NCBI GenBank assembly: GCA_036394995.1
Contig: DASWED010000125.1
Coordinates: 1-64,000, forward strand
Length of the DNA: 64,000 bases
Direction of reading: 5' to 3'
DNA from: DASWED01 sp036394995
Lineage (GTDB): Bacteria; Actinomycetota; UBA4738; JACQTL01
This document shows, in pieces, positions 50,435-59,588 of the stretch. Made by a program: the position numbers and the translations under genes. A model generated the notes under the pieces. The model did no database searches. It worked only from the letters and a program-made list of their open reading frames with translations, and was not told the DNA's origin. Positions within the stretch are counted from its first letter, which is position 1. Each line of letters starts with the position of its first letter.

Positions 50435-50641
50435 ATGTGCCGGAGCATCAAGGTCCTCCGCCGGCCCGACGAGCCGGCCACCGAGCAGGAGATCCAGGAG
50501 GCCGCGCTGCAGTTCGTTCGCAAGGTGAGCGGGTATCGCGCGCCGTCGCGGGCCAACGCCGAGGCGTTCGACGCGGCGGTGCGCGACGTGGCCGAGGCCT
50601 CCCGCCGGCTGCTCGAGGCCGTCGCGGCCCCGAAGCGGTAG
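50435..50641 (+). CDS. DUF2277 family protein
   Basis: A 68-residue protein that matches DUF2277 end to end. MCRSIKVLRRPDEPATEQEI, QEAALQFVRKVSGYRAPSRA and NAEAFDAAVRDVAEASRRLL are the three blocks. The conserved MCR-I start fixes ATG 50435. Function unknown. Confidence 0.85.
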   Translation: MCRSIKVLRRPDEPATEQEIQEAALQFVRKVSGYRAPSRANAEAFDAAVRDVAEASRRLLEAVAAPKR

Positions 50642-50683
50642 CCGGACCCCCCGCGGGCGTTCGTATCTGCGAAGCTGCCCGCC

Positions 50684-51559
50684 GTGAACGACCAGACCGA
50701 CTCCGCCCCGGGGCGGCCCCCCGCACCGGCGGAAAGCGCCGTCGAACGGGCCCTGGCCTCGAACCGCGCGCTGTGGGACGAGTGGGCCGACATCAACGCC
50801 CGGTCGGAGTTCTACCGGATCGATGAGTTCCGGGCGGGCCGGTCCAAGCTGCGTCCGTACGAGCTGGATGAGATCGGCCCGGTCCTCGGCAGGACCCTGC
50901 TCCACCTGCAGTGCCACTTCGGGCTCGACACCCTGTCGTGGGCCAGGGAGGGGGCGGTGGTCACGGGGGCGGACTTCTCGCCGCGAGCCCTCGAGATCGC
51001 CCGGGCGCTGGCCGACGAGCTCGGCGTGCCCGCCACCTTCGTGGAATCGGACCTGTATGAGCTGCCGGATCGGCTCGAGGGGCAGTTCGACGTGGTCTAC
51101 ACCTCCCGCGGCGTGATCGGGTGGTTGCCGGACGTCCGCCGGTGGGCCGAGGTGGCGGCGCATTTCGTGGCGCCGGGCGGGTTCTTCTACGTCACCGAGG
51201 TCCATCCGATCTTCTGGGCGTTCGACGACGAGGGCGAGGTCGACTTCCGCAGTCCCCGGCTGCGGTATCCGTACTGGACGCACGACGACCCCCTGGAGTT
51301 CGAGGTGCAGGGCTCCTACGCGGACCGGACGGCGACGGTGGCCTCCACGCACGAGTACGGCTGGAACCACTCGCTCGGCGAGATCGTCACGGCGCTCGCC
51401 GAGAACGGCCTGCGGATCGAGTTCCTCCAGGAGTTCCCGTTCCTCGAATGGCCGGCGCCAGGGCTGGAGCCGCGGGACGACGGCACCCACCGGCTGCCCG
51501 CAGAGCTGGACGGGACCCTCCCGCTGTTCTTCTCGCTGAAGGCGTCGAAACCGGCGTGA
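50684..51559 (+). CDS. Class I SAM-dependent methyltransferase
   Basis: A 291-residue methyltransferase. The SAM site is LLHLQCHFGLDTLSWAREGA (motif I variant with H-F-G-L-D), then VVTGADFSPRALEIARALAD. FDVVYTSRGVIGWLPDVRRW is motif IV. The C-terminal part has TEVHPIFWAFDDEGEVDFRS and NHSLGEIVTALAENGLRIEF. Substrate not known. GTG 50684 is the start. The acetyltransferase that follows overlaps it by 4 bp. Confidence 0.87.
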   Translation: MNDQTDSAPGRPPAPAESAVERALASNRALWDEWADINARSEFYRIDEFRAGRSKLRPYELDEIGPVLGRTLLHLQCHFGLDTLSWAREGAVVTGADFSPRALEIARALADELGVPATFVESDLYELPDRLEGQFDVVYTSRGVIGWLPDVRRWAEVAAHFVAPGGFFYVTEVHPIFWAFDDEGEVDFRSPRLRYPYWTHDDPLEFEVQGSYADRTATVASTHEYGWNHSLGEIVTALAENGLRIEFLQEFPFLEWPAPGLEPRDDGTHRLPAELDGTLPLFFSLKASKPA

Positions 51560-52056
51560 ACGCGCAGGTCGCCATCGGACCGATGCGCCCCGAGGACTGG
51601 CCGGCGGTTCGGGGGATCTTCGAGGAGGGCATCGCCGGCGGGAACGCGACGTTCGAGATGTACGCCCCGACCTGGGACGCCTGGGACCGCGGCCACCTCC
51701 GGGAGTGCCGCCTGGTGGCCCGGAGCGGGGACCGGGTCGTCGGGTGGGTCGCTCTGTCCCCGGTCTCCCAGCGGGCCGTGTACCGGGGCGTTGCTGAACT
51801 GAGCATCTACGTCGCCGGGGACGCCCGCGGCAAGGGAGTGGGACGAGCGCTGCTCCGGCGACTGATCGATGACTCCGAGGAGGCCGACATCTGGACCCTC
51901 CAGGCCGGCGTCATGGCCGAGAACGAGGCCAGCCTCGCGTTGCACCGTTCGTGCGGGTTCCGCGAGGTCGGCCGCCGCGAGCGCATCGGCAAGCACGCCG
52001 ACGGTTGGCGCGACGTGGTCCTCCTGGAGCGCCGCAGCCCCGTGGTCGGCCGCTGA
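51556..52056 (+). CDS. GNAT acetyltransferase, phosphinothricin/MnaT type
   Basis: A 166-residue GNAT. IRPMRPEDW-like start (IGPMRPEDWPAVRGIFEEGI), GNATFEMYAPTWDAWDRGHL and WVALSPVSQRAVYRGVAELS are the hallmarks of the Pat/MnaT subfamily. ARGKGVGRALLRRLIDDSEE is the acetyl-CoA loop, and ENEASLALHRSCGFREVGRR completes it. These acetylate phosphinothricin-like amines or methionine sulfone; this one may act on any of these. GTG 51556 overlaps the methyltransferase stop. Confidence 0.9.
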   Translation: MNAQVAIGPMRPEDWPAVRGIFEEGIAGGNATFEMYAPTWDAWDRGHLRECRLVARSGDRVVGWVALSPVSQRAVYRGVAELSIYVAGDARGKGVGRALLRRLIDDSEEADIWTLQAGVMAENEASLALHRSCGFREVGRRERIGKHADGWRDVVLLERRSPVVGR

Positions 52057-52072
52057 CGCCCGCCGCAGGAGC

Positions 52073-52471
52073 TCAGACCCGGTAGCCGACCACGGTCACC
52101 TCCAGGCGGGTCCCGGCCGCGACGCCCGATGCCTGGACCTTGATGCACCACGGTGCGCTCGGGGGCGAGGTGGGGCGGCTGATCAGCGGCAGCGGGTAGG
52201 CGAGGTGCTGCGTCGAGGCGGCCGGGACGAACACCGAGGTGTACGTCCCCAGGCTGGATCCGGTAGTGCTGAAGCAGCTCTGGCCGGAGCTCGGCTGGAA
52301 GCCGAACAGCTCCACCTTGTTCGATGTGTTCCCCACGTTGGCGACGGTCAGGGTCGTCAGCGCGAACCGCGCCGAGGTGGACAGATTCGAGAGCACGGGT
52401 GAGCTGGGGCCGGCGGACGACAGGACCACCCAGGACGTCAGCGACAGGTAGTCGGCCGGCCGCGCGTACAA
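52073..52471 (-). CDS. Beta-rich protein of unknown function, possibly N-truncated
   Basis: A frame of up to 132 residues rich in Ser, Thr and Val. LTSWVVLSSAGPSSPVLSNL, FALTTLTVANVGNTSNKVEL and RLEVTVVGYRV at the end look like beta strands of an exported domain, with two Cys (SCFSTT, WCIKV). No signal peptide precedes it and the only start is TTG 52471 without Shine-Dalgarno. Either the 5' end is lost or it is a remnant. Not recognised. Confidence 0.4.
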   Translation of the reverse strand: MYARPADYLSLTSWVVLSSAGPSSPVLSNLSTSARFALTTLTVANVGNTSNKVELFGFQPSSGQSCFSTTGSSLGTYTSVFVPAASTQHLAYPLPLISRPTSPPSAPWCIKVQASGVAAGTRLEVTVVGYRV

Positions 52472-52601
52472 AGCGTGTGCGGGTCGTGGCTCTCGGCGTT
52501 CGTTCGGGTGCCTGCCGGGAGGTCGCGGACCACCCGTGACGGGTATACAGACTGGGCACTAGCATCGCCTGGACCGCTACCTGCCTGAAAGGAACGGGTC
52601 G

Positions 52602-53567
52602 ATGACCACGCGCGTGACCAGGCCGAGGCGTTCGTGCCTGTCGGTGCCCGGCTCCTCGCCGAAGATGCTGTCGAAGGCTCCGGGTCTCCCCGCCGACGAG
52701 GTGTTCATGGACCTCGAGGACTCCGTGGCGCCGGGCGCCAAGGAGGAGGCCCGCCAGAACATCGTCCAGGGCCTCAAGGAGGGCGACTGGACCGGCAAGA
52801 CGGTCGTCGTGCGGGTGAACGGCGTCTACACGAAGTGGTGCGCCCGGGACGTGATCGAGGTGGTGGAGAACGCCGGCGAGCTCCTCGACTGCCTGATGAT
52901 CCCCAAGGTCGAGCACGCGTCCGACGTGACGTTCGTCGACAACCTCCTGCGGATGATCGAGGACACGCTGGGCCTGGAGAAGCGCATCGGCCTGGAGATC
53001 CAGATCGAGACGGCCACCGGCCTGACGAACATCGACGAGATCGCCGCGGCCTCGGATCGCGCCGAGACCCTCATCTTCGGCCCGGCCGACATGAGCGCGT
53101 CGCTCGGCCTGCCCACCGTCACCGCCGGGCTCGCCATGCCGAACTACCCCGGCGATCACTTCCACTACGTGCTGGAGCGGATCCTCATCGCCGCCCGGCA
53201 CCAGGGGCTCCAGGTGATCGACGGGCCGTACCTCGTGATCAAGGACCTCGACGGGTTCCGGGAGATGTCGCTCCGCAGCCGCGCCCTCGGCTACGACGGC
53301 AAGTGGGCCCTGCACCCCGGCCAGATCGACGTCCTCAACGAGGTGTTCACCCCGAGCCAGGACGAGTTCGACAAGGCCGAGGCCATGCTCGAGGCTTACG
53401 AGCACGCCACGGACGTCCAGCTCACCGGCGCGGTGATGTTCGGCACCGAGATGATCGACGAGGCCTCCCGGAAGATGGCCGAGCAGCTGGCCCTCCGCGG
53501 CCGCGCCGCCGGCCTGACGCGCATGAAGTCGCTCGGGGACTTCACGGCACCGAAGGGCGAGGGGTAG
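52602..53567 (+). CDS. HpcH/HpaI-family CoA-ester lyase (malyl-CoA/citramalyl-CoA lyase type)
   Basis: A 321-residue TIM-barrel lyase. RSCLSVPGSSPKMLSKAPGL and DEVFMDLEDSVAPGAKEEAR are strands 1-2 with the metal-binding Glu-Asp. VVVRVNG, IPKVEHASDV, LEIQIETATGLTNIDEIAAA and LIFGPADMSASLGLP follow. Such enzymes split malyl-CoA, methylmalyl-CoA or citramalyl-CoA. The acyl-CoA dehydrogenase gene begins 3 bp later, so the two likely act in one pathway. A TATACA box lies in the upstream gap. Confidence 0.88.
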   Translation: MTTRVTRPRRSCLSVPGSSPKMLSKAPGLPADEVFMDLEDSVAPGAKEEARQNIVQGLKEGDWTGKTVVVRVNGVYTKWCARDVIEVVENAGELLDCLMIPKVEHASDVTFVDNLLRMIEDTLGLEKRIGLEIQIETATGLTNIDEIAAASDRAETLIFGPADMSASLGLPTVTAGLAMPNYPGDHFHYVLERILIAARHQGLQVIDGPYLVIKDLDGFREMSLRSRALGYDGKWALHPGQIDVLNEVFTPSQDEFDKAEAMLEAYEHATDVQLTGAVMFGTEMIDEASRKMAEQLALRGRAAGLTRMKSLGDFTAPKGEG

Positions 53568-53570
53568 CCG

Positions 53571-54770
53571 ATGGCCGGCGGGACGCCCATCGGCTCAGGA
53601 CTGGTCGAGCTCACCGACGAGCAGCGGGAGATCGTCTCGACGGTCCGCGACTTCGTGGAACGGGAGGTCATCCCGGTCGCGGACGAGCTGGAGCACCGGG
53701 ACGAGTTCCCCGAGAAGATCGTCGAGCACATGAAGGAGCTCGGCCTGTTCGGGCTCACGGTGCCCGAGGAGTACGGTGGGGCCGGGCTCGACCTCATGAC
53801 CTACGCGCTGGTCGGCGTGGAGCTGTCCCGGGGCTGGATGTCGCTCTCCGGGATCATGAACACGCACTTCATGGCCATCTACCTGCTGAAGAAGCAGGGA
53901 TCCGACGAGCAGAAGGAGAGATGGCTCCCCCGGATGGCCACCGGCGAGCTCCGGGCCGCGCTCTCCATGTCCGAACCCGGCGCGGGCTCCGACGTCCAGG
54001 CCATCCAGTGCAGGGCCGTCCGCGACGGCGACTCCTACGTCGTGAACGGCACCAAGATGTGGGTGACGAACGGCCTCCGCGCCGGGCTCGTCGTGCTCCT
54101 GTGCAAGACCGACCCCGAGGCCGACCCGCCCTACAAGGGCATGTCCGTCCTGATGGTGGAGAAGGACGCCGACGAGCGGAAGTTCGAGGGCATCACGGTC
54201 CCGCCGAACATCGAGAAGATGGGCTACCACGGCGTGGAGACCACCGAGCTGGTCTTCGAGGACCACCGGGTGCCGGCGGAGAACCTCCTGGGGTCGGAGG
54301 GCGAGGGGTTCCGCTACATCATGGACGGCATCGAGGTGGGGCGGGTGAACGTGAGCGCGCGCGCCGTTGGCCTGGCCACAAGGGCGTTCGAGGAGGCCAT
54401 CGAGTACGCGCAGCAGCGGGTGGCGTTCGGCAAGCCCATCGCCCAGCACCAGATGATCCAGGAGAAGCTGGCCCACATGGGCACGCTGCTCGAGGCCTCA
54501 CGCCTGATGCTGCTCCAGGCCGCCAAGAAGAAGTCGGCCGGCGAGCGCAGCGACCTCGAGGCCGGCATGGCCAAGTACTTCTGCACCGAGGCCTGCCACG
54601 AGATCGTGACCGAGTCCCTCCGCGTCCACGGCGGATACGGCTACAGCGCCGAGTACACGATCGAGCGCCTGTACCGCGACGCCCCGTTCCTGCTGATTGG
54701 AGAGGGCACCAGCGAGATCCAGAAGCTGGTGATCTCCCGGCAGCTCCTGGAGCGCTACAAGGTCACGTAG
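53571..54770 (+). CDS. Acyl-CoA dehydrogenase
   Basis: A 399-residue FAD enzyme. LFGLTVPEEYGGAGLDLMTY is in the helical N-domain, LSMSEPGAGSDVQAIQCRAV and YVVNGTKMWVTNGLRAGLVV in the beta domain. The C-domain has AVGLATRAFEEAIEYAQQRV and the FAD/dimer block HGGYGYSAEYTIERLYRDA. The catalytic base position is the Glu in GEGTSEIQ. Chain-length specificity cannot be read. Directly downstream of the CoA-ester lyase; together with MaoC at 59589 it could form part of a C4-C5 acyl-CoA route. Confidence 0.93.
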   Translation: MAGGTPIGSGLVELTDEQREIVSTVRDFVEREVIPVADELEHRDEFPEKIVEHMKELGLFGLTVPEEYGGAGLDLMTYALVGVELSRGWMSLSGIMNTHFMAIYLLKKQGSDEQKERWLPRMATGELRAALSMSEPGAGSDVQAIQCRAVRDGDSYVVNGTKMWVTNGLRAGLVVLLCKTDPEADPPYKGMSVLMVEKDADERKFEGITVPPNIEKMGYHGVETTELVFEDHRVPAENLLGSEGEGFRYIMDGIEVGRVNVSARAVGLATRAFEEAIEYAQQRVAFGKPIAQHQMIQEKLAHMGTLLEASRLMLLQAAKKKSAGERSDLEAGMAKYFCTEACHEIVTESLRVHGGYGYSAEYTIERLYRDAPFLLIGEGTSEIQKLVISRQLLERYKVT

Positions 54771-54779
54771 GGGGTCCGG

Positions 54780-55511
54780 CTACGCGGGGCTCTCCCCCCG
54801 GTCCGGAACGGCCAGGCCCTCGACCTCCGGAACGCGCTGCCACCTCCGTAGCAGCCCGTACAGCACGCCTGCGGCTGAGCCGCCGATGAGCGGCCCGAAG
54901 ATGTAGATCCACAGGTCGGTGGAGGACCCGGCGACGATGGCGGGAGTGATCGACCGGGCGGGGTTGAACGACCCGCCCGAGACCGGGCCGATCACCGTGG
55001 CCGCGACGAAGATGAACCCGCCGATGGCGATCGGTGCGAACACGCCCTGCCACGGGGCCCGCGTGTCGGTGGCGACGGCGTGGATTACCAGCACGAACAG
55101 GAACGTCCCGATGACCTCCAGCCAGAACGCGGTGCTGGTCTCGATCCCGGGGCCCGGCGCGTTCACCAGAGCCTTGCCGACGTTCGAGTCGAACAACCCC
55201 CGGACCGCGGCCGACGCCCCGATCCCGCCCACCAGCTGGGCCACCCAGTACGCCGGGACCTCCAGCCACGGGAACTGCCCGCCGAATGCCAGGCCCAAGG
55301 ACACCGCCGGATTGAGATGCCCGCCCGAGATGTGACCGAAGGCGAAGATCATCATGGCCACGCCGAGGCCGAATCCCGCCGCGACACCGCCACTGCCGAT
55401 GCTCCCGGAGATCGAGGTCGCCGCCGCGATGCCCATGAACCCGAGGAAGAAGAACCCGAACGTCCCGATGGCCTCGACGATCGCCCGCTGGACGAGCGGT
55501 GGCTTGTTCAC
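54780..55511 (-). CDS. Aquaporin (MIP family channel)
   Basis: A 243-residue six-helix channel. The two pore loops carry SGGHLNPAVSLG and GGSFNPARSITPA, so both NPA boxes are intact. The Arg after the second NPA gives a normal selectivity filter, and small residues elsewhere leave water versus glycerol open. GTG 55511 has AAGGAGG upstream. A short acidic C-terminal tail ends the protein. Convergent with the acyl-CoA dehydrogenase. Confidence 0.93.
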   Translation of the reverse strand: MNKPPLVQRAIVEAIGTFGFFFLGFMGIAAATSISGSIGSGGVAAGFGLGVAMMIFAFGHISGGHLNPAVSLGLAFGGQFPWLEVPAYWVAQLVGGIGASAAVRGLFDSNVGKALVNAPGPGIETSTAFWLEVIGTFLFVLVIHAVATDTRAPWQGVFAPIAIGGFIFVAATVIGPVSGGSFNPARSITPAIVAGSSTDLWIYIFGPLIGGSAAGVLYGLLRRWQRVPEVEGLAVPDRGESPA

Positions 55512-55617
55512 TGCGGTCCTCCTTCCCCGGGCGGCTGCGGCCTCACGGTGTCCCGGACCCTACGCGCGACGGACAACCGACTCAAGCATCCGAGCGCCGC
55601 CACCGGGTCCCTCCTGC

Positions 55618-55623
55618 TAGCGT
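55618..55623 (+). promoter_or_regulatory. -10 box of a likely leaderless promoter (YqgE gene)
   Basis: TAGCGT ends 8 nt before ATG 55632, with CGCGGCAC between and no Shine-Dalgarno. Confidence 0.4.
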
Positions 55624-55631
55624 CGCGGCAC

Positions 55632-56177
55632 ATGGAGTCCGTTTGCGGAAGCCTGCTCGTGGCGGGGCCGGCCCTGCTCGACCCCAACTTCGCGCGGTCC
55701 GTGGTGCTGATCGCGGACCACGACGAGGACGGCGCCCTCGGGGTCATCCTCAACCGCCCGTTGCCGGTGGCCGTGCACGACGCCGCCCCGCCGCTCGCGC
55801 CGCTCGTCGACGCCGACGCGTCGCTGTTCCGGGGCGGCCCCGTGCAGCCCCAGGCTGTGGTGGTCCTGGCCGAGTTCGAACGGGTGGAGGACGCGGGGGT
55901 GCTGGCGTTCGACTCCATCGGGTTCCTGCTGGGTGACGTGGACCCCGACGTCGCGGGGCGCCTCCGCCGGGCGCGGGTGTTCGCCGGGTACGCGGGCTGG
56001 GGGCCCGGCCAGCTGGACGCGGAGCTCGAGGAGGATGGCGGCTGGATCGTCGAACCGGCCCTGCCCGCCGACCCCTTCACCGGCGAGCCCGACCAGCTGT
56101 GGAGCGCCGTCCTTCGCCGCAAGGGCGGCCACTACGCGATCCTCGCCATGATGCCCCTCGACCCCTCATTGAACTAG
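55632..56177 (+). CDS. YqgE/AlgH family protein (UPF0301)
   Basis: A 181-residue member of UPF0301. GSLLVAGPALLDPNFARSVV, LIADHDEDGALGVILNRPLP, FRGGPVQPQAVVVL and ARVFAGYAGWGPGQLDAELE are all family blocks, and GGWIVEPALPADPF closes it. AlgH is a DNA-linked regulator in Pseudomonas, but the actinobacterial role is unknown. The conserved start fixes ATG 55632. Complete. Confidence 0.92.
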   Translation: MESVCGSLLVAGPALLDPNFARSVVLIADHDEDGALGVILNRPLPVAVHDAAPPLAPLVDADASLFRGGPVQPQAVVVLAEFERVEDAGVLAFDSIGFLLGDVDPDVAGRLRRARVFAGYAGWGPGQLDAELEEDGGWIVEPALPADPFTGEPDQLWSAVLRRKGGHYAILAMMPLDPSLN

Positions 56178-56240
56178 GGCGCCGGGCGTCGCGGAACCAC
56201 TCCCTCCTCACCGGTTGGGTTCCCGGACGTCCGCAAGTGG

Positions 56241-56642
56241 GTGCAAGATGTGTCGCCGCCGGGGCGTCCCCCCCATGGCAACTCGATCTCCGACAACTCC
56301 TCGTACGGGATCTTGCCGATGTCCGGTGCGAACCACACCCAGCCGTACCCGGTCGTCACCACCGTGAAGCTCGCCAACGGGCAGCTGACCGTGAAGGGCA
56401 CCCTCCAGAGCGACCCCAGCACGAACCACGCGGTCGAGCTGTTCGGCAACGCCGCGTGCGACCCGTCCAGGTTCGGGGAGGGGATGACCTACCTCGCGCA
56501 GGTCAAGGTGCTGACGGACGCGTCCGGGCAGGGGTCGTTCACCGTGAACATCCCCTACAACGGCGCGGCGAAGCCGGTGGTCACCGCGACCGCGACGAAC
56601 GTCAAGAAGGGCACCACGTCCGAGTTCTCGGCCTGCAAGTGA
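56241..56642 (+). pseudogene. C-terminal fragment of a secreted beta-helix/CSLREA-type repeat protein
   Basis: Residues from about 15 read NSISDNSSYGILPMSG, the last turn of a right-handed beta-helix. The typical C-terminal module follows: LTVKGTLQSDPSTNHAVELF, GNAACDPSRFGEGMTYLAQV, TDASGQGSFTVNI and VTATATNVKKGTTSEFSACK. Full members run several hundred residues with a signal peptide; both are absent here and the only start is an unsupported GTG at 56241. I infer a 5'-deleted gene. Confidence 0.6.
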
Positions 56643-56664
56643 ACCGAACCCCGCGCGGCGATCC

Positions 56665-59181
56665 CTAGATCTGGGCCTCCGACGTGATCCTGTCGTTCTC
56701 GACGACCTTCTGACAGCCGGTCGCCCCCGGCAGCGGGGTCTGGTTGGAAAGGAAGACGCCGGTCATCTTGGTGGCCCGCCACACGCCGGCCACCACGTCG
56801 GCCTCCTTGACCCGGACCTCGAGCTTCTGGGAGAAGCGGGCCTTGCCGTCCCCGCAGTCGAACGTCTGGTTGATGATCTCGCGGTACGTCCCGTCCGCCG
56901 CCGGCTGGAGCTGGTTCCGGGAGATCCCGTCCGCCGACTCGCGGATGAGGGTCAGCCCGCAGCCGGTCGCCTCCCGGCAGTTGGGGACGAAGACGTACAA
57001 CCGCTGGAGATCGTCGCCGACCTTCTTGTTGGGGACGTTGACCAGCTTGGTCACGTGCAGCGTCGTGTCCCACGTTCCCAGCACGGCGCCCTCCGCGATT
57101 GGCGGGGGCTGCTCGCCGGGCTGGAGCGGCTGAGGCGAGGGCAGCTTCCGCAGGGAGCCGTTCACGCCGTCGGTCTCGTCCACCTTCGGGCACCCGGGCA
57201 CGTTCTGGCCGGGCGGCGGCTCCCAGACGAAGTGGAACGCACCCGTGAACGAGGTGGCCTGTGGGACGCCGACGACCCGTTGCACGTCGCTCACGTGCAC
57301 GGTGAAGGTCCCGACGGTCTCCTCGTATTCGAAGGTCGTCGCGCCCGTGGACGAGTCCACGCACCGGAGCGGCGAGCTGGCCTGTCCGCTGACGGTCCTG
57401 CCGACGAACGGCCCGGTCGCGTCGATCTTCTCCCCGGTCCGGCTCTCGCCGATCAGCGCGAGGTCGCACGGCCGGGCCGCGCAGTCCGTGGAGAGGATCC
57501 AGCTGCTGCTGCGGCTCTGCCCCACCTTCACGCCCCGGACCGTCGTGCTGAGGTGTTTCACGGTGACCTTCACGTTGTAGGAGCCGGACAGCGCCGTGGG
57601 CGGGGACAGCTCGGACTCGGTCGGGGACGGCGGTGCCGGCGAGGCCGGCGAGGCGGGCGGTGACGAGTTCGCGGGTGTCGTCGGCGGCGCCACCGCCGAC
57701 GCGGTGGGACCGGTTGCCGAGGGCGGGGCGGACGACGCGACCGCCTCGGGCTTCGAGCCCCCGCCCCCGAGCGCGATCGCGGCGATCGCGGCGATGACCA
57801 GGAGGGCGACGACCGCGACGCCGATCAGAAGGCCGCGCCGGGGCGCCCGCTGGCCCGCGGCCGCGACCGGTGGCTCGGCTCGCCGGGGCCTGGGCCTGCG
57901 CTGGTCCTTGGCGTGCCGGCCACCCGGCAGCGTCGGCCCCCCTCGACCGGCCGGGGGACGCTCGGGCGGCAGGAGCCGGGTGGGGTCGCCGATCCCGTCG
58001 TACAACCCCGGCTCGCGGGTCTGGCCGTGCTCGGCGAGGATCCGGGGCGTTCGCTCGGTCGCCACGAACTCCTCGACGAGTGGATCCAGCCGGCCCCGGT
58101 GCATCGCCCCGAGGAACCCCTCCAGGCCATCTCGCGGGATGCAGGCGTAGGCCACACGTCCCCGGCAGCGCGCCTCGAACACGACGAAGTCCCACGTGAT
58201 GAATGTCGGGCGGACGTACAGCGACCCGCTGCGGTACGGGCGCAGGGCGTCGCCGAACGGTCCCGGGCGTGGGGACGCGCTCACCGGGTCGACGTCCACC
58301 GCGAGCGGCGCCTCCGACACGAGCGGCAGCCGACCGACGACGAGTGAGTCCAGGAGCGTCACGTCAGACGCGGCGCCGTCGGATCCCAGGTGGTCCCGGG
58401 CGGCTTCCCACGCGGCCTCGAGGACCTGCTGTCCGGTGACCGCCCGGCCGGTCCGTGTCCGCATCGCGGCCTCGCGTCCCTCGCGGTAGAGGTCCCCGCC
58501 GAACGCAGCGCTGCCGACGAATGTCCCGTATCGACGAACCGCGGGTTCGGTTCGAGCCCGCAGGGCCGGAGGGAGCGCGCGCCGAGCCGCCCGGTCGCCC
58601 GCCACCGCAGCGGCGCAGGCGCGCGCCGCCCCGACGGCGAAGGCGCTCGCGGCGGCGAGCAGCGGACCGTCGACGTGTTCGACCCCCAGCTCCGTGCGCG
58701 ACGGACGCGGCCGCACCAGCATCCCGGGTGTCTCGGCCCGGCCGGTCAGCAGCATCATGGCGGGGGCGAACCGCCGTACGAACAGCCGGCAGACGCGGTC
58801 GTTCAGGCGGTCGGGCATGGCCACCGAGACGTGCGTCGAATACCCCTCGAGCCGCATCTCGGGCGGGATCGCCCCGGCGAGCTCCTCGAGACCGGTCCGG
58901 ACGAGTCCGCGTGCCGCGACGGTGAATCCGGGCCGCACGGGGACCGGCGGGATCGCGATCTCGGCCTCGGCCCCGTCGGCGGTGATGACGCCGCCCCACG
59001 CGCAGCGGAGGGCCAGCGGATCTCCCGGATCCACACGGCGCCCGGCCACGGGCAGCGTCGGGGCCAGCCAGCGGAAGTCGACGGGCTCCCGGCCCAGCCT
59101 GACGGTGTACTCCTGTTCGACGCCGAGCAGGGACGCGGGCTCCGGGTGCGCCACCCCGGAGCGGGGATCGCCGGCCTTCAC
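56665..59181 (-). CDS. Carboxylate-amine-ligase-like domain fused to a membrane anchor and a duplicated extracytoplasmic domain
   Basis: About 838 residues from GTG 59181 (an upstream GTG at 59253 overlaps the preceding gene). Residues 1-390 resemble glutamate-cysteine-ligase/amidoligase folds: LLGVEQEYTVRLGR has the GxExE-like acidic start, DGAEAEIAIPPVPVRPGFTV the second acidic strand, and EGYSTHVSVAMPD the His-rich strand. One transmembrane helix follows (about 447-472), then a Pro/Ser linker. Two copies of a Cys-rich domain come last, with matching STDCAARPCDLALIGES and VPNCREATGCGLTLIRES. A ligase-like domain linked to an outer sensor-like part is not an architecture I recognise. Confidence 0.65.
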   Translation of the reverse strand: MKAGDPRSGVAHPEPASLLGVEQEYTVRLGREPVDFRWLAPTLPVAGRRVDPGDPLALRCAWGGVITADGAEAEIAIPPVPVRPGFTVAARGLVRTGLEELAGAIPPEMRLEGYSTHVSVAMPDRLNDRVCRLFVRRFAPAMMLLTGRAETPGMLVRPRPSRTELGVEHVDGPLLAAASAFAVGAARACAAAVAGDRAARRALPPALRARTEPAVRRYGTFVGSAAFGGDLYREGREAAMRTRTGRAVTGQQVLEAAWEAARDHLGSDGAASDVTLLDSLVVGRLPLVSEAPLAVDVDPVSASPRPGPFGDALRPYRSGSLYVRPTFITWDFVVFEARCRGRVAYACIPRDGLEGFLGAMHRGRLDPLVEEFVATERTPRILAEHGQTREPGLYDGIGDPTRLLPPERPPAGRGGPTLPGGRHAKDQRRPRPRRAEPPVAAAGQRAPRRGLLIGVAVVALLVIAAIAAIALGGGGSKPEAVASSAPPSATGPTASAVAPPTTPANSSPPASPASPAPPSPTESELSPPTALSGSYNVKVTVKHLSTTVRGVKVGQSRSSSWILSTDCAARPCDLALIGESRTGEKIDATGPFVGRTVSGQASSPLRCVDSSTGATTFEYEETVGTFTVHVSDVQRVVGVPQATSFTGAFHFVWEPPPGQNVPGCPKVDETDGVNGSLRKLPSPQPLQPGEQPPPIAEGAVLGTWDTTLHVTKLVNVPNKKVGDDLQRLYVFVPNCREATGCGLTLIRESADGISRNQLQPAADGTYREIINQTFDCGDGKARFSQKLEVRVKEADVVAGVWRATKMTGVFLSNQTPLPGATGCQKVVENDRITSEAQI

Positions 59182-59188
59182 GAGGGCG

Positions 59189-59383
59189 TCAGGCCTGGGG
59201 GCCCGTGGGGCCCGCCGAGCTGCCGGAGTCGTCTTCCTCGTCGTCCGCGCCACCCGTGGTCAGGCCGCGAACCGTCTGGAAATCGGAGATCAGCTGCATG
59301 ACTCGATCGCGCAGCCCGGGCTCCTGCTGCTGCGCCATGGCCTTGAGCTGCTCGAGCACCTCGACGTTGGCCTTCTCGCCCAT
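59189..59383 (-). CDS. Small acidic-tailed helical protein of unknown function
   Basis: A 64-residue protein. NVEVLEQLKAMAQQQEPGLR and DRVMQLISDFQTVRGLTTGG form helices, and the end is acidic (DDEEDD). AGGAGAGG lies just before ATG 59383. It is upstream of the large fusion protein gene on the same strand with an 8-bp gap, so the two may act together. Not recognised. Confidence 0.65.
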   Translation of the reverse strand: MGEKANVEVLEQLKAMAQQQEPGLRDRVMQLISDFQTVRGLTTGGADDEEDDSGSSAGPTGPQA

Positions 59384-59588
59384 ATCCTCTCCTCAGTCCG
59401 GCCGGGCCATCCTGGACCCATGCACATGGAAGACGCCTCGCCGGCGCACCCTAGCGCATCGACACCCGCCCGCGGAAGAGGTCCGGAGGCCCACGGCGAC
59501 CCCCGAAGCGAAGTCGTAGGCTCTGCGATCCGGCCCGCCGTCACCGTCGGCCGGCGACCGGAATCCCCGCAGGAGGAGGTTTGCATCG

